Positions 1 to 9,256 of a stretch of 64,000 bases of DNA are shown piece after piece. Under the pieces are notes generated by a model. It saw only the letters and a program-made list of their open reading frames with translations, had not been told where the DNA came from and did not search any database. Within the stretch, counting starts at the first letter, position 1. Every line of letters begins with the position of its first letter. The position numbers were made by a program, and so were the translations under genes. The stretch comes from Erodium maritimum (lineage: Eukaryota; Streptophyta; Magnoliopsida; Geraniales; Geraniaceae). Location of the stretch: NCBI GenBank assembly GCA_963921825.1, contig OY997590.1, forward strand, positions 52,717,039 through 52,781,038, in the 5' to 3' direction.

Positions 1-906
1 GAGGTTCTAATCAGTACAACACACCATCCCCAGACAGACGGCCAGTCCGAGCGCACGATTCAGATTTTGGAGGACATGCTGCGGGCATGTGTGCTAGACT
101 TTAGGGGGTCGTGGGAGACCCACCTACCGTTAGTCGAGTTCGCCTACAACAACAGCTTCCAGGCCAGTATCGGGATGGCACCGTTCGAAGCGTTGTATGG
201 TAGGTCGTGTCGATCGCTAGTGTGTTGGGCAGAGGTGGGAGACAAGAGCCTGCTGAGGCCAGAGCTCGTCCGAGAGACGACAGAGAAGGTCGCGCTGATA
301 CGCGAGCGGTTGAAGACCGCACAGAGTCGGCAGAAGAGCTACGCCGACAGACGACACCGACCTCTCGAGTTCGCAGTCGGTGATCACGTGTTCCTGAAGG
401 CGAGCCCGAGGAGGGGACTGGTACGGTTCAACCGCGGCGGAGGAAGGTTAGCCCCGTGGTACCTCGGCCCTTTCGAGATCTTGAGCAGAGTGGGAGCAGT
501 GGCATATCGTCTGGCATTACCACCGCAACTTGGGAGGATTCATAACGTCTTCCACGTGTCCCAGTTGCGGAAGTACAATGCGGACCCCTCCAACGTCATT
601 GAGTGGGCAGATATCGAGGTGGCTGACGATGTCTCTTATGAGGAGCAGCCGGTTCGAATCATGGACACACGAGAGCAGGTCCTGCGTGGCAAGGTTATCC
701 GCTTAGTACGGGTGCAGTGGCGACACCAAGGGGTTGAGTCGACTTGGGAGCGCGAGGACGAGGTTCGCGCGAAGTGCCTGGACCAGTTCGACTCCCGAGG
801 TACGTCTATTTTAAATTTCGCAGACGAAATTCCATTAAGGGGGGTAGATTTTAAGAACCACTCCCGGTCAACGCCAGTCAAAGCGGCGAAAAACAGGAAA
901 ATTTAA
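1..906 (+). CDS. pol: Chromovirus pol C-terminus: end of integrase plus chromodomain (5' partial)
   Basis: The frame is open from base 1. It starts with the integrase core motif HHPQTDGQSER, which carries the last catalytic Glu region of the DDE fold, followed by FAYNNS and GRSCR. The conserved GPFEIL..VG.VAYRLALP and HNVFHVSQLRKY motifs of plant chromovirus integrases come next. The last part, about 655-790, reads as a chromodomain (VRIMDTREQVLRGKVIRLVRVQW...STWERE), the module that directs chromovirus integration to chromatin. No frameshift or early stop is seen here, so this is the best-kept coding piece in the window. The frame runs about 57 bases into the LTR before its stop at 904-906; the real protein probably ends near the chromodomain. 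Whether the rest of the polyprotein is intact cannot be seen. Confidence 0.88.
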   Translation, partial: EVLISTTHHPQTDGQSERTIQILEDMLRACVLDFRGSWETHLPLVEFAYNNSFQASIGMAPFEALYGRSCRSLVCWAEVGDKSLLRPELVRETTEKVALIRERLKTAQSRQKSYADRRHRPLEFAVGDHVFLKASPRRGLVRFNRGGGRLAPWYLGPFEILSRVGAVAYRLALPPQLGRIHNVFHVSQLRKYNADPSNVIEWADIEVADDVSYEEQPVRIMDTREQVLRGKVIRLVRVQWRHQGVESTWEREDEVRAKCLDQFDSRGTSILNFADEIPLRGVDFKNHSRSTPVKAAKNRKI

Positions 907-1822
907 AATTTTGGGACAGACACTTAAATGAACCTAAATTTGACCCCGAGGGTCATACCGGACTTAAGTTGACCCCGATATCGACCAAAGTGAGTTCTGG
1001 GGGACTCAGGGCAACTTTCTGACCAATTTGGGAAAGGTTGACTTTTTGCTGAGCGACGTTTTGGTCCGTTCGAGGTTCGTTTTGGATCCAAAAAGCTTAG
1101 CCGTCGTTACAGCGGTCTTAGTTGAGCCGTTTCCTTGTAGCCCGTGAAGTTTCGTAATTTCTTGGAAAATAGGCCTGTTCGGGGCCCGAGACGGCCGAAT
1201 TTCGCGAATCTGACTGAAAAATATCTAGAACATATTTTTCGAAAGGGGTGGGACCCACTTGCCACTTGTCACACAAGTGGTGGTGTTAGGTGATTTTGAA
1301 CCAAAACAAAAGCAAGACCACATAGTGTGGCCGACCACACTTAGAGAAAAAGAGAGAAAAAAAAAAGAGAAAATAAGAGAGAAAGAAGAGAGAAAAACGA
1401 GAGAAGAGAAAAAGAAAAAGAGAAGGAAAGGGTTGGAGTTTAGGGTTTTCCCGACGATCCAACCAACGGATCGTCTCAACGATCGAAGAATCGAGTTCCC
1501 ATCGTCATTCCCTACGGTGAGCATCTATTCGATTTTCGTTTTGGTACGTTTAAAAGTTGGGGTTTGGGTTGAAATGGGTTAAATATGGATGAGTCGAGGT
1601 GTAGGGTTCGTGGGGAACGTTTTGGAGCGAAAAGGATCGGTTTCCGGAGGCTCGGGGGAGCTCCGGCCACCGTGGGTGGTGGCTGGCCGGAGCTAGGACC
1701 GGCTACCACTATGATCAACAGTAAATGGTAATTTTAAGTGGTTTACTAAATTGTTTAAAAAGTGTTTTACTGTTTCACCATTCGCGTTCCGGGTCTGGTT
1801 ATACCGAATTCGGGGCGTGATA
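850..1822 (+). repeat. 3' LTR of the chromovirus, internally shortened (973 bp)
   Basis: The start aligns with the starts of the solo LTRs at 3288 and, reverse-complemented, 62592 (family start TGTAAGAACC; here the first bases are TT instead of TG). The end reads GGGGCGTGATA, matching GGGGCGTGACA and GGGGCGTGGCA in the other two copies. It contains the shared purine-rich (GA) tract at about 1345-1430 and the shared CCCTACGGTGAG block at about 1512. Compared with the 2.76 kb copy it lacks about 1.8 kb, equivalent to about 4160-5930. Confidence 0.85.
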
Positions 1823-1823
1823 G

Positions 1824-2333
1824 TTATATTATTCAAAAGACTCGAAGTCTGGATTAATTGGATATGTTGATGCCGGATATTTATCTGATCCCCGCAAAGC
1901 GCGATCACAAACTAGGTATGTATTTACATATAGTAATACCACTATATCTTGTCACCCAACAACATAGAGCTTTACAACCATTTCTTCAAATCCCGCTGAG
2001 ATGATATCTCTTTATGAAGCAAGTCGTGAATGTATATGACTAAGGTCTTTGATCCATCATATCCGAGAATCATGCGATCTTTCAATAAATAAAGGAAGTC
2101 CAATTGTCTTATACGAAGATAATGCAGTTTGTATAGCTTGGATCAAAGAAGGCTACATCAAAAGAGATAGAATGAAACACATATCTCCTAAGTTCTTCTT
2201 TACTCATGAAATTAATAAAAAGGGAGATATCGATGTTTGTCAAATTTGTTCTTGTGACAATCTTGCAGATTTTTTCACTAAATTGCTTCCTACAAAATTT
2301 GGTCTACAAGATCGACATGAGAAAACTCCGTGA
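1824..2333 (+). pseudogene. pol: Ty1/copia pol: RNase H domain, decayed
   Basis: The frame starting at 1824 reads LYYSKDSKSGLIGYVDAGYL, then SDPRKARSQT, then SNPAEMISLYEASRECI, LRSLIHHIRESC, YEDNAVCIAWIKEGYIK, KHISPKFFFTHE and DNLADFFTKLLPT. This is the standard plant copia RNase H order. The DAGYLSD, AEMISLYEA and YEDN motifs carry the expected acidic active-site positions. Two in-frame stops break it: TAG at 1965-1967, and TGA at 2037-2039 where the family has Trp (ECVWLRS). It is non-functional. RNase H removes the RNA strand of the RNA:DNA hybrid during reverse transcription. Confidence 0.87.
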
Positions 2334-2575
2334 TTTATGAGGAAATCAATGGAGATGTTGCAATGAGGGGGAGAAATACGTGTTACACTCTTTTTCCCTT
2401 GCTTTAGGTTTTATCCCAATGAGTTTTTCTAACAAGGTTTTTAATGAGGTAACTTCTATACGTATTGTACAAATTATGTACTCTTTTTCCTTCTAGGGTT
2501 TTTCCCACTGGGTTTTTTTCTTGAAAGGTTTTAACGAGACATAATAATATTTGTACGTGTCATCCAAAGGGGGAG

Positions 2576-2933
2576 TGTTATGAAAATATGTGTTGGATGA
2601 CTAATTCATTTTATGGAGACTTAAGTTGCAAGACTTTTAACTTTCCATTTCCCTTCTTTATGTGTAGGTTAATGTGTATAGGTTGATATGTCATTAAGGT
2701 TATGATCTTTCATGTATATGTTATGAGCCTATAAATAAGAGGCTATTGTAAAGGATGAAAGCATATAAATAAAATAATTTATTCCTACTCTCTCCATGTT
2801 CTCTTGTTCTCTCTGATATTGTTCTTCTATTCATAAGTATTGTTCTTACTTTCATAATAGTTTCAATATGAGGCTTTCTTCAAATAATCGGATTGGTTTA
2901 TCCCTCTCCGGGTTCTCTTAACTTTCAAATACA
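2576..2933 (+). repeat. 3' LTR of the Ty1/copia element (about 358 bp)
   Basis: It begins with TGTTATGAAAATATG right after the polypurine tract and ends at ACTTTCAAATACA, giving the usual TG...CA termini. A TATA-like stretch and an AATAA-type signal (AAATAAAATAATTT near 2766) lie inside. The partner 5' LTR is not in the window, so the limits rest on termini only. Confidence 0.65.
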
Positions 2934-2967
2934 AGATACCAGACACCACCTTGTTCCAATTTTTTAA

Positions 2968-3050
2968 GGGGTAATTTCTTAAAACTACCCACACGAATTA
3001 GTCATGGACTTTTAGTTACCCAATGTTTTAAGACGTGCCACGAGCTACCC
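2968..3050 (+). repeat. Left terminal inverted repeat of the MULE
   Basis: This pairs with 9116-9198 on the opposite strand with scattered mismatches. The outermost bases GGGGTAATTTC correspond to AGGGCAATTTC at the other end. Confidence 0.72.
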
Positions 3051-3287
3051 ACAGATTTGGTTACAGTACAAAACTTTTGCATTCTATCCAAATAGATGGA
3101 AATTGGTAGACTATTCCGTAAAATTGGACCAAATATTGCCTCTTTAGCCTTGTGTCATACACGTGAGGTTTTTGTATCTCAAAAAACCATAAACTACCAT
3201 TTATTTGCCCAACCCAAACCAACTTTATGGTTAATATTTGAAAATAATAATTAAAATTTTATAATTTTCAAAATTAATAATTATATT

Positions 3288-6046
3288 TGTAAGAACCGCT
3301 CCCGATCAACTCCGGTCAAATCGGCGGAAAAACGGAAAAATTTAAATTTTTTGGACATACACCTAAATGGACCTAAGATTGACCCGAGGGTCATATCGGA
3401 CTTAAGTTGACCCCAATATCGACCAAAATGAGTTCTGGGGGACTCAGAGCAACTTTTTGACCAATTTGGAAAGGTTGATTTTTTGCCGGAAAAGTCAACC
3501 GAGCGACGTTTTGGTCCGTTCGAGGCCCATTTTGGATCCAAAAAGCTTATTCGTTGTTACAGCGGTCATAGTTGGGCCGTTTCCTTGTAGCACGTGAAAT
3601 TTCGTAATTTGTTGGAAAATGAACCCGTTCGGGGCCCGAAACGGCCGAATTTCGCGAATCGGACAGAAAAATATCTACCATATATATTTTTTGAAGGTTA
3701 GGACCCACAAGACACTTGTCACCCAAGTGGTGGTGGTTGGTTTTTAAAATAAAGAAAAAGGAATAAGAGTGGTAGTTTTGTAATTAAGACGTGGGTGTTG
3801 TTTTAAAACAAAATAAAAAGGAAAGGATGAGTGGTCTCGGCAATTTGAGAAAAAAGGGAGAGAAGGAGAGAGAAAGTAGAGAGAAGGAGAATAAGAAGAA
3901 AGAGAAAGGGGGGTTTGGGCTCGATTTCCCGACGATCCGACCGACGGATCGTCTCAATTCTTGCGTATTCGTCATCCCCTCGTCATTCCCTACGGTGAGA
4001 ACCCGTTCTTTTCTCGTTTTGGTACGTTTGAATTTTAGGGTTTGAGTTTAAACGGTTTGATTAAGGTTGGGTTTTGTTTAAGATTGGTTTAAAGATGAAT
4101 GGTTGAGGTTTGGGGTTCGTTAGGAACGTTTTGGGGCGAAAAGGAACGTTTTCCATTGTGGCCGTGTGGGGCCCACTTGGCCGGGCCTCGGGTTTTTCAT
4201 TTTCGGGTGGTCTTGGACGATCCCCGAGTCGATAATTCACACCCGGAACGAATTATGGAATTAATTTGTGAAAGTTGGAAATTTTGGGTTTAGAAACTTT
4301 AAACGCGAATTAAATCGCTCAGAAGTCGGAAATTGATTCCGTCGATGGCATTGGAACCCTTGAATTATTCTAAGATTGTAGAAACGAAAACGGGAATTTT
4401 CGGAGCCCTGGAAGGGCGTTTTCCAATCCTGGGCAGATTCGCCGAGCCGGGCGAATCGGGCCTTTCCGGGCCCGTTGTTGACAATGCCGAGTAATTGGGA
4501 AGTTTGGGAGTGATCGACATTGTCGGGGTTGCTTTTGGGCGTCTAAGTCTTTAAAATTCAGTTTTCCTGCGAACTTAAAAAAGTGTTTTAATTGTGTTCT
4601 TGTTAGATCGTGCCGACGACCGCAGAAAGGGGAGGCTAGGCGAGTGATCGCGAGCGCGCCGGAGCTTGGGCATGGACTTTTGGGAAAGCGTTACGAGGTA
4701 TGGAAAAGTAGCCGGATCTCGGCCTTGACTAGGGAAAGTTAACAGTAGAAATGCATGTGACACTTAGTGGTGTCGTAGGATAAGTGAACATATCGAACAT
4801 TAGAAATGCATGTGGGCACTTAGTGGTGCCCGTAGGTTAAGTAACTTGTTGTGTTTATGGGGGTGGTCATGTGTGCCTTTGGGGTGTTGAACCCGTATGT
4901 TACTGTTTGTGTGTTGTGGGTGGTCAGGTGTGCCTTTGGGGTGTTGAACCCGTATGTTACTGTTTGTATGTCGTGGGTGGTCAGGTGTGCCTTTGGGGTG
5001 TTGAACCCGTATGTTACTGTTTGTGTGTAGTGGGTGGTCAGGTGTGCCTTTTGGGTGTTGAACCCGTATATTACTGTTTGTGTGTCGTGGGTGGTCAGAT
5101 GTGCCTTTGGGGTGTTGAACCCGTATGTTACTGTTTTGTGTGTCGTGGGTGGCCATGTGTGCATGTGGGGTGTTAAACCTGTATTGTCGCTATTTGTTGA
5201 ACTTTGGGTGATGACTGCGATTGCATGGAGGTTGGGGCCCGCCTGATAGAAAAGCGGTGCCACGGGGTCGCGCGCGTGGGGGTTGGCTAGCCTTCCGACT
5301 AACCATCGGTAAAGTTGTGCATTCTTCTGCGATGAAGGGAGGCTCCCCTTCCGACTAGCTATCGGAAAAGTATCGCTGTATATATCGCAAACAGGTCGAC
5401 CGCCTGGCCCGACTGAGTGTCGGGGAAAGTTGCGTGGGGCAGGCTCAAGCCCAGCCGGTTAGCAACCGACACTTAGTAGCTGGAGTGTGATCCTTTGTGA
5501 TCTTGATTGTCGTGTGCGATCCTTTGTGATCTTGGGTGTTGCGTGGTTATTAATTGCGTTTTTGGTTGAGGTCGTAACCGCTGTGTCAGGTCTACATTAC
5601 GTGTCCGAGTTTTGAGTTGGTTGGGAAAGTTTAATAGTTGTTTTGCGTGACCGTCAGTCTAAATCGTGTTTTTGGGGTAGTAGTCCCCGGGGTTGTTGTG
5701 GTCGGGTTCCCGGTATTTCTGCTGGTATGCCGTGGTCAACCCGGTATCCGTGGCGGTGAGCGAAATGCTCACCCCTGCTACTTTTCCTGCAGGTACTGGT
5801 TGTGAGACGGACTAGGAGAGCCCTCGAAGCTAGAAGAGCTGGGAGCGGGAGTCCGGGTTTTTGGGAGTCTAGCGACGTACATGTTGGTTTTTGTCCGCTT
5901 GTTTTGGACGCTTTTCAGTTGTAAAATATTGTTTTTGATTAACATAAGTGGTGTTTTTAACGAGGTTTATTAAAGGGTTTGAAAATTATTTTATTGTTTC
6001 ACCATTCGCGTTCCGGGTTCGGTTCTGCCCTATTCGGGGCGTGACA
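3288..6046 (+). mobile_element. Solo LTR of the Tekay-like chromovirus (2759 bp), TSD atatt
   Basis: It begins TGTAAGAACCGCTCCCG and ends TATTCGGGGCGTGACA. The five bases before it (3283-3287) and after it (6047-6051) are both atatt, a perfect target duplication. No internal region is attached, so this is a solo LTR formed by LTR-LTR recombination. It shares both ends and internal blocks with 850-1822 and with the minus-strand copy at 59465-62592. Inside are a GA-rich tract (3840-3910), GC-rich sequence and a 57-bp tandem repeat (4866-5150). Several open frames within it are by-products of the repeat and are not genes. Confidence 0.9.
4866..5150 (+). repeat. Minisatellite inside the solo LTR: five copies of a 57-bp unit
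   Basis: The unit TGTGCCTTTGGGGTGTTGAA plus CCCGTATGTTACTGTTTGTG and a GT-rich spacer recurs at about 4870, 4927, 4984, 5041 and 5099 with few substitutions. Because 57 is a multiple of three, three frames (two on the minus strand, one on the plus) stay open across the array. These are unlikely to be genes. Confidence 0.9.
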
Positions 6047-6516
6047 ATATTTTTTCAGATATTTTATTTTTAATAAATATTATGAAAAAACTATTATTTT
6101 TTAATTAATAATTTGAAATATATTTCGAATTTTTTTTATCCAAATTTTGAATAAAACAATAACTTTTTATTCAATTAAAGAAAAAATTATTCATTTATTT
6201 GTTAAAAATGATTTACTTTCGAAAATAAATTTAGGTTTTATTAATTTATTAAAATTTAATTTTCAAAATAAATATTCATATTTAAAATAAAAATTAAATT
6301 ATTCAATTTTATTAATTATCAAAATAAAATTATGTTTTTGTAAAAAAAAATAAGATTATTTTTTAAAAGATTTTTGTAAATATATTTCAGAATTATAATG
6401 GTAGTTCTTAAAAAATGATTCAGGTTTCATCAATATATATTTAATTTATCTACTCAAAAATATGATTTTATTTTTAAAATAGTGTTTTAATTTCAATTTT
6501 TATTTTAAAAGTTTAC
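6047..6516. other. AT-rich MULE interior, no gene seen
   Basis: Very AT-rich DNA with homopolymer A and T runs, continuous in character with 3230-3287 on the other side of the solo LTR. No reading frame, RNA gene or further element was recognised. Confidence 0.7.
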
Positions 6517-6534
6517 TATTATTATTCAAAATTA

Positions 6535-8982
6535 AATTTTTTTTTTTGAGAAGAAATGGAAGTATTTATTAATAATAACTTAACTCGGGGACCCCCCAAT
6601 GGGACGTCTCCGTACATAATCCAAACTGGAATAATTGAAAAACAAGTGCATAAAGAGTAAATGTGCTCATTAGCATAATAGTAGGTCGGGGATTTGGGAC
6701 TGCGGTAGCATCCGGAGATACCGATATAGTGTACGCCAACCAAAGGAACTGATCGAGCAGACCAGACGATAGGTAAACAGTGGTGGACCCATTACTCCCC
6801 CGGTATGTCAGCGTGCGTCGTCCTCCCTTGCATGATAGTGGTAGGGCTCCTGAACGCGGGAATGCTGACCCCGAAGTGGTAGGGGAGTAACCTGTCAGCT
6901 GTTGGTGGTACCAATGCCACCAGTACACCAGGGAGAAGGTACATCCAACCAACCCCTCCCTGGCCCCCGTCCAACTCATTCCTGGAGGCGAGGGTGCTTG
7001 GAGCCCCCCGCCGCTGTAGGTGAAACCTCATTGGACGCCGCCGAGTCCTCTTCCTCCTCCGGCTCTTCCTCCCTTACCAGTCTCTTAGTCCCAGACAGAG
7101 ACGGGGCAACATCCCGCGCCATCCACGCAGCTCGGTCCTCATCGACCCCTGCATGACTGCGCCCCCACCCAACCGACCCCTCCGGCCGTCGCGGTGTTCG
7201 TGGGGCCTCTTTAGCCCGGACACCTCTGTCCGACCCCCCTACACCTCTGTCCAACCCACCAAGGTAGGTCCAGTTCGTCCCCGGGGTGGCCTTCCCATGC
7301 TTCGCCTTCTCCAAGGCAGATCGCGGGTCTCCTGGTGCCCGTAGGGATACACCCCTCGAGCTGCCCACAACCGGACAGACCGGGAAGAGGTGACCCGCAC
7401 AGCAGCACCCGAAGCAATGTTCAGGTAGAAATTCATAAGAAATTAGCAGGCGAGTCCGTACCTGCGAGACAGAGAGGCGGAACCAAAGCTAGCTCTGCAA
7501 AGGAATCCTGATGTCAGCCCTGATCCGAACTTTCATAAAGTCCCCCCAGCAAAGCCCGTCCCTATCAACATCCACGCCTTGGCAGACGCCCAGTGCTTTG
7601 CCAACCCTGAATCCCACATCCCTCGTCCAGGCCCCTAATGATAGATTTGAGACCCGCGCCCAAACCGAGAAATGGTGGAACTGCAAGTCACTAACCTGCA
7701 TATGTGCTCTCAGGTCTTTGAACAATACCAGAGAGTCTCTAAAGGACCAGGGCTCCCCCAGCAGAACCCTCTCCCTTTCCTTGGCCGTCCTAAAAAAGAA
7801 GGCCACAAGGCCACCTTCCAGTGGCTTTGCCTCGACCTTCATCCCCCAGATGTCCTCCATACACGCCACCACCGACTTCCAGAAAACAGACTTGGAGGTC
7901 AGAACCTTTGCCGCCAGCGCGTACTTGTAGAGATTGCTCCTGCCCGTAACCTCCTGAACGGGGACCACGACTTCCCAAATCCGCATAGCCCCCATCTGAC
8001 GGTCCAACTCCCCCTGTGTCCCCTAGCGATCCCAGTAGCCACCCGTGCCTCGCCCCCAGGAGACGAGACCGACACCCGAACATGCCCGGCTCTTGGATCC
8101 ACCCCGCTCGGCCCACCTTGATCAGCCCGACCCGCCCCATATTGGGCGGCCCACTCTCCGACGTCACCCACACCGCCCCGAGTACAGCCCGGGTGAGGGC
8201 CCAACCCAGGTCGCGGATGAGCAGGCCTTCGGGCATAAGACATGAACCCTTGGCCCAAACCCGCCTCTTCCCTGACCCGGCCTGGTGAAACCCTAGCCGC
8301 CATCGGCTCCTTTCCTTGCCTTCGCCGCCAAGTCATCCCCTCCGGTGGCTCCCTCACTGCCGGCACCGCCTCTTGCACCGGTGACCCCGTCCTCGCCCCC
8401 ACGCCAGCCATGGAGTCCGAGGAGACCACCACGGGATCTTCTCCAGTGCCATGCAGAACCTCCACGGCCACAGCACCGCTCCGTCCCGTCCCGCACCCGA
8501 GCCCGCCACCGCCCAGCCGGCGTGGCCTAGGCCCTCTCACCACCGTACGCCGGAGCGTGGGTGGACCAGTTCGCAGCCGGCCACCCACCACCCAGCCCTC
8601 CTCCGTCACCGGGATAGCCGAGAATTGCATCACCGGTGAGTTCGAGTCCCTTCCCGACCAGGTCCCGTCCGAGAGCACCGGCGTGACCTCCTCCACCGGT
8701 GTCAGTTCCTCCCCCGGCGTCTCCTCCGTCGCAGCCGCAGAATCCCGCTCCGATTCCTCCGCCGGCTCGACCCACCCGTGCCCGATGACCGCCTCCACCA
8801 TCGGAGGATCAGTCTGCTCGCCGGACACCTCCAGACTCAGCCCCCAGTGGACAGCGCCCTCCACACCATCCTCACCATGCATCTCCATCCTCGCATGCTC
8901 CATGGAAGACGGCGAACTCGCAAAACCTGCTCTCCAGAAAAAAAAACCTAGCAGAGACCTAGGGAGAGAGAGCGGCTGCAAA
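6535..8982 (-). mobile_element. LINE 'F': GC-rich, ORF1-only non-LTR retrotransposon with poly(A) tail and 18-bp TSD
   Basis: Identical 18-mers TATTATTATTCAAAATTA flank it at 6517-6534 and 8983-9000. On the minus strand it ends in a poly(A) run (plus-strand T run at about 6537-6547) preceded by TTATTAATAAATACTTCC, which contains an AATAAA signal. It encodes a DUF4283 plus zinc-knuckle ORF1 relic. There is no space or motif for an endonuclease or reverse transcriptase: only about 430 bp separate the ORF1 remnant from the tail. Its GC-rich composition contrasts sharply with the AT-rich MULE around it. Confidence 0.85.
6976..8007 (-). pseudogene. LINE F ORF1: DUF4283 domain and CCHC zinc knuckle, one in-frame stop
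   Basis: From 8007 downwards the frame reads a DUF4283 domain: NLYKYALAAKVLTSK, then GLVAFFFRTAKERERVLLGE, PWSF, FSVWARVSNL and DFMKVRIRADIRIPL. A TAG at 7489-7491 interrupts it. The same frame continues into ISYEFLPEHCFGCCCAGHLFPVC, a C-x2-C-x4-H-x4-C knuckle like those that follow DUF4283 in plant LINE and LINE-derived proteins. The C-terminal part is rich in Gly, Arg and Glu and ends at 6976. The domain is thought to bind nucleic acid in the retrotransposon RNP. The 974 bases upstream (8008-8981) are GC-rich with a long open frame in another phase that resembles no protein I know, and may be 5' UTR. Confidence 0.75.
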
Positions 8983-9115
8983 TATTATTATTCAAAATTA
9001 TTAGGGTATTGGTTGAGAACTTAAATGTGAAGGGAGAATATTAATGTCTTTTTAAACGGTAAGGTCAAATTTGTCATTTTACCTATACAATTAATAGAAG
9101 ACCGTGGCTAATTCG

Positions 9116-9198
9116 GTGTAGCCCATGACACATTTTTAAACATTCAATAGCTAAATGTCCATGACCAATTCATGTGAGTGGTTTTAAGAAATTGCCCT
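9116..9198 (-). repeat. Right terminal inverted repeat of the MULE
   Basis: Reverse complement of the left repeat at 2968-3050. The adjacent 9199-9207 is the near-identical target duplication. Confidence 0.72.
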
Positions 9199-9256
9199 AA
9201 TTTTTAAATATCTCCACGGCTACTCAAACTCAAACTTTGTTCATAACCGAGTACTT

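Larger units (their letters stand above)
1..1822 (+). mobile_element. 3' end of a Ty3/gypsy chromovirus (Tekay/Del-like), truncated by the window edge
   Basis: The segment holds the end of pol (integrase and chromodomain), a polypurine stretch at about 836-848 and a 3' LTR at 850-1822. The 5' part of the element lies upstream of the window. Directly after the LTR end, the frame of a Ty1/copia RNase H region begins at 1824, so the gypsy element appears to have inserted inside a copia element. Long LTRs, the integrase style and the chromodomain fit the Tekay/Del group of plant chromoviruses. The same LTR family appears twice more in the window as solo LTRs (3288-6046 and 59465-62592). Confidence 0.85.
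1823..2933 (+). mobile_element. Ty1/copia retrotransposon, 5'-truncated: RNase H end, 3' UTR and 3' LTR
   Basis: RNase H coding sequence (1824-2333) is followed by a T-rich untranslated region, a polypurine tract at about 2567-2575 (AAAGGGGGAG) and an LTR starting TGTTATGAAA. The 5' part is replaced by the gypsy 3' LTR that abuts it at 1822, so the copia element was probably interrupted by the gypsy insertion and its other half should lie left of that element, outside the window. Confidence 0.8.
2968..9198. mobile_element. Non-autonomous Mutator-like element (MULE) with long inverted repeats, invaded by a solo LTR and a LINE
   Basis: The left end (2968-3050) and the reverse complement of the right end (9116-9198) align over about 80 bases, sharing AATTTCTTAAAAC, GGTCATGGAC/AGTCATGGAC and TTTAG..A...AATGTTT. 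Flanking 9-mers ATTTTTTAA (2959-2967) and AATTTTTAA (9199-9207) match at 8 of 9 positions, as expected for a MULE duplication. Removing the solo LTR (3288-6046) and the LINE (6535-8982 plus one TSD) leaves about 1 kb of AT-rich DNA with no coding capacity, so the original element was a small MULE that needed transposase in trans. Confidence 0.72.

Noticed and set aside
640..670. CCGGTTCGAATC, resembling a tRNA T-arm
   Set aside because: It lies inside the intact pol frame and no D-arm, anticodon arm or acceptor stem could be built around it.
1259..1582. Lys/Glu-rich plus-strand frame (and a similar one at 3791-4045)
   Set aside because: Translation of the GA-rich tract in the LTR.
4860..5160. 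CRISPR-like regular repeats
   Set aside because: Units are contiguous with no unique spacers, and the context is a plant LTR; it is a minisatellite.
4800..5263. Overlapping repetitive frames (118 and 147 codons minus strand, 101 plus strand)
   Set aside because: They are created by the 57-bp tandem repeat in a solo LTR; the same DNA is open in several frames and resembles no protein.
7899..8981. 360-codon minus-strand Gly/Arg-rich frame
   Set aside because: Lies on the sense strand of LINE F but in a different phase from the DUF4283 frame, and shows no motif; more likely 5' UTR or a chance GC-rich frame than the true ORF1 start.
8242..9024. 260-codon plus-strand frame rich in Ser, Pro and Thr
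   Set aside because: It is antisense to the GC-rich 5' part of LINE F; long chance frames are expected in GC-rich DNA and no domain is present.
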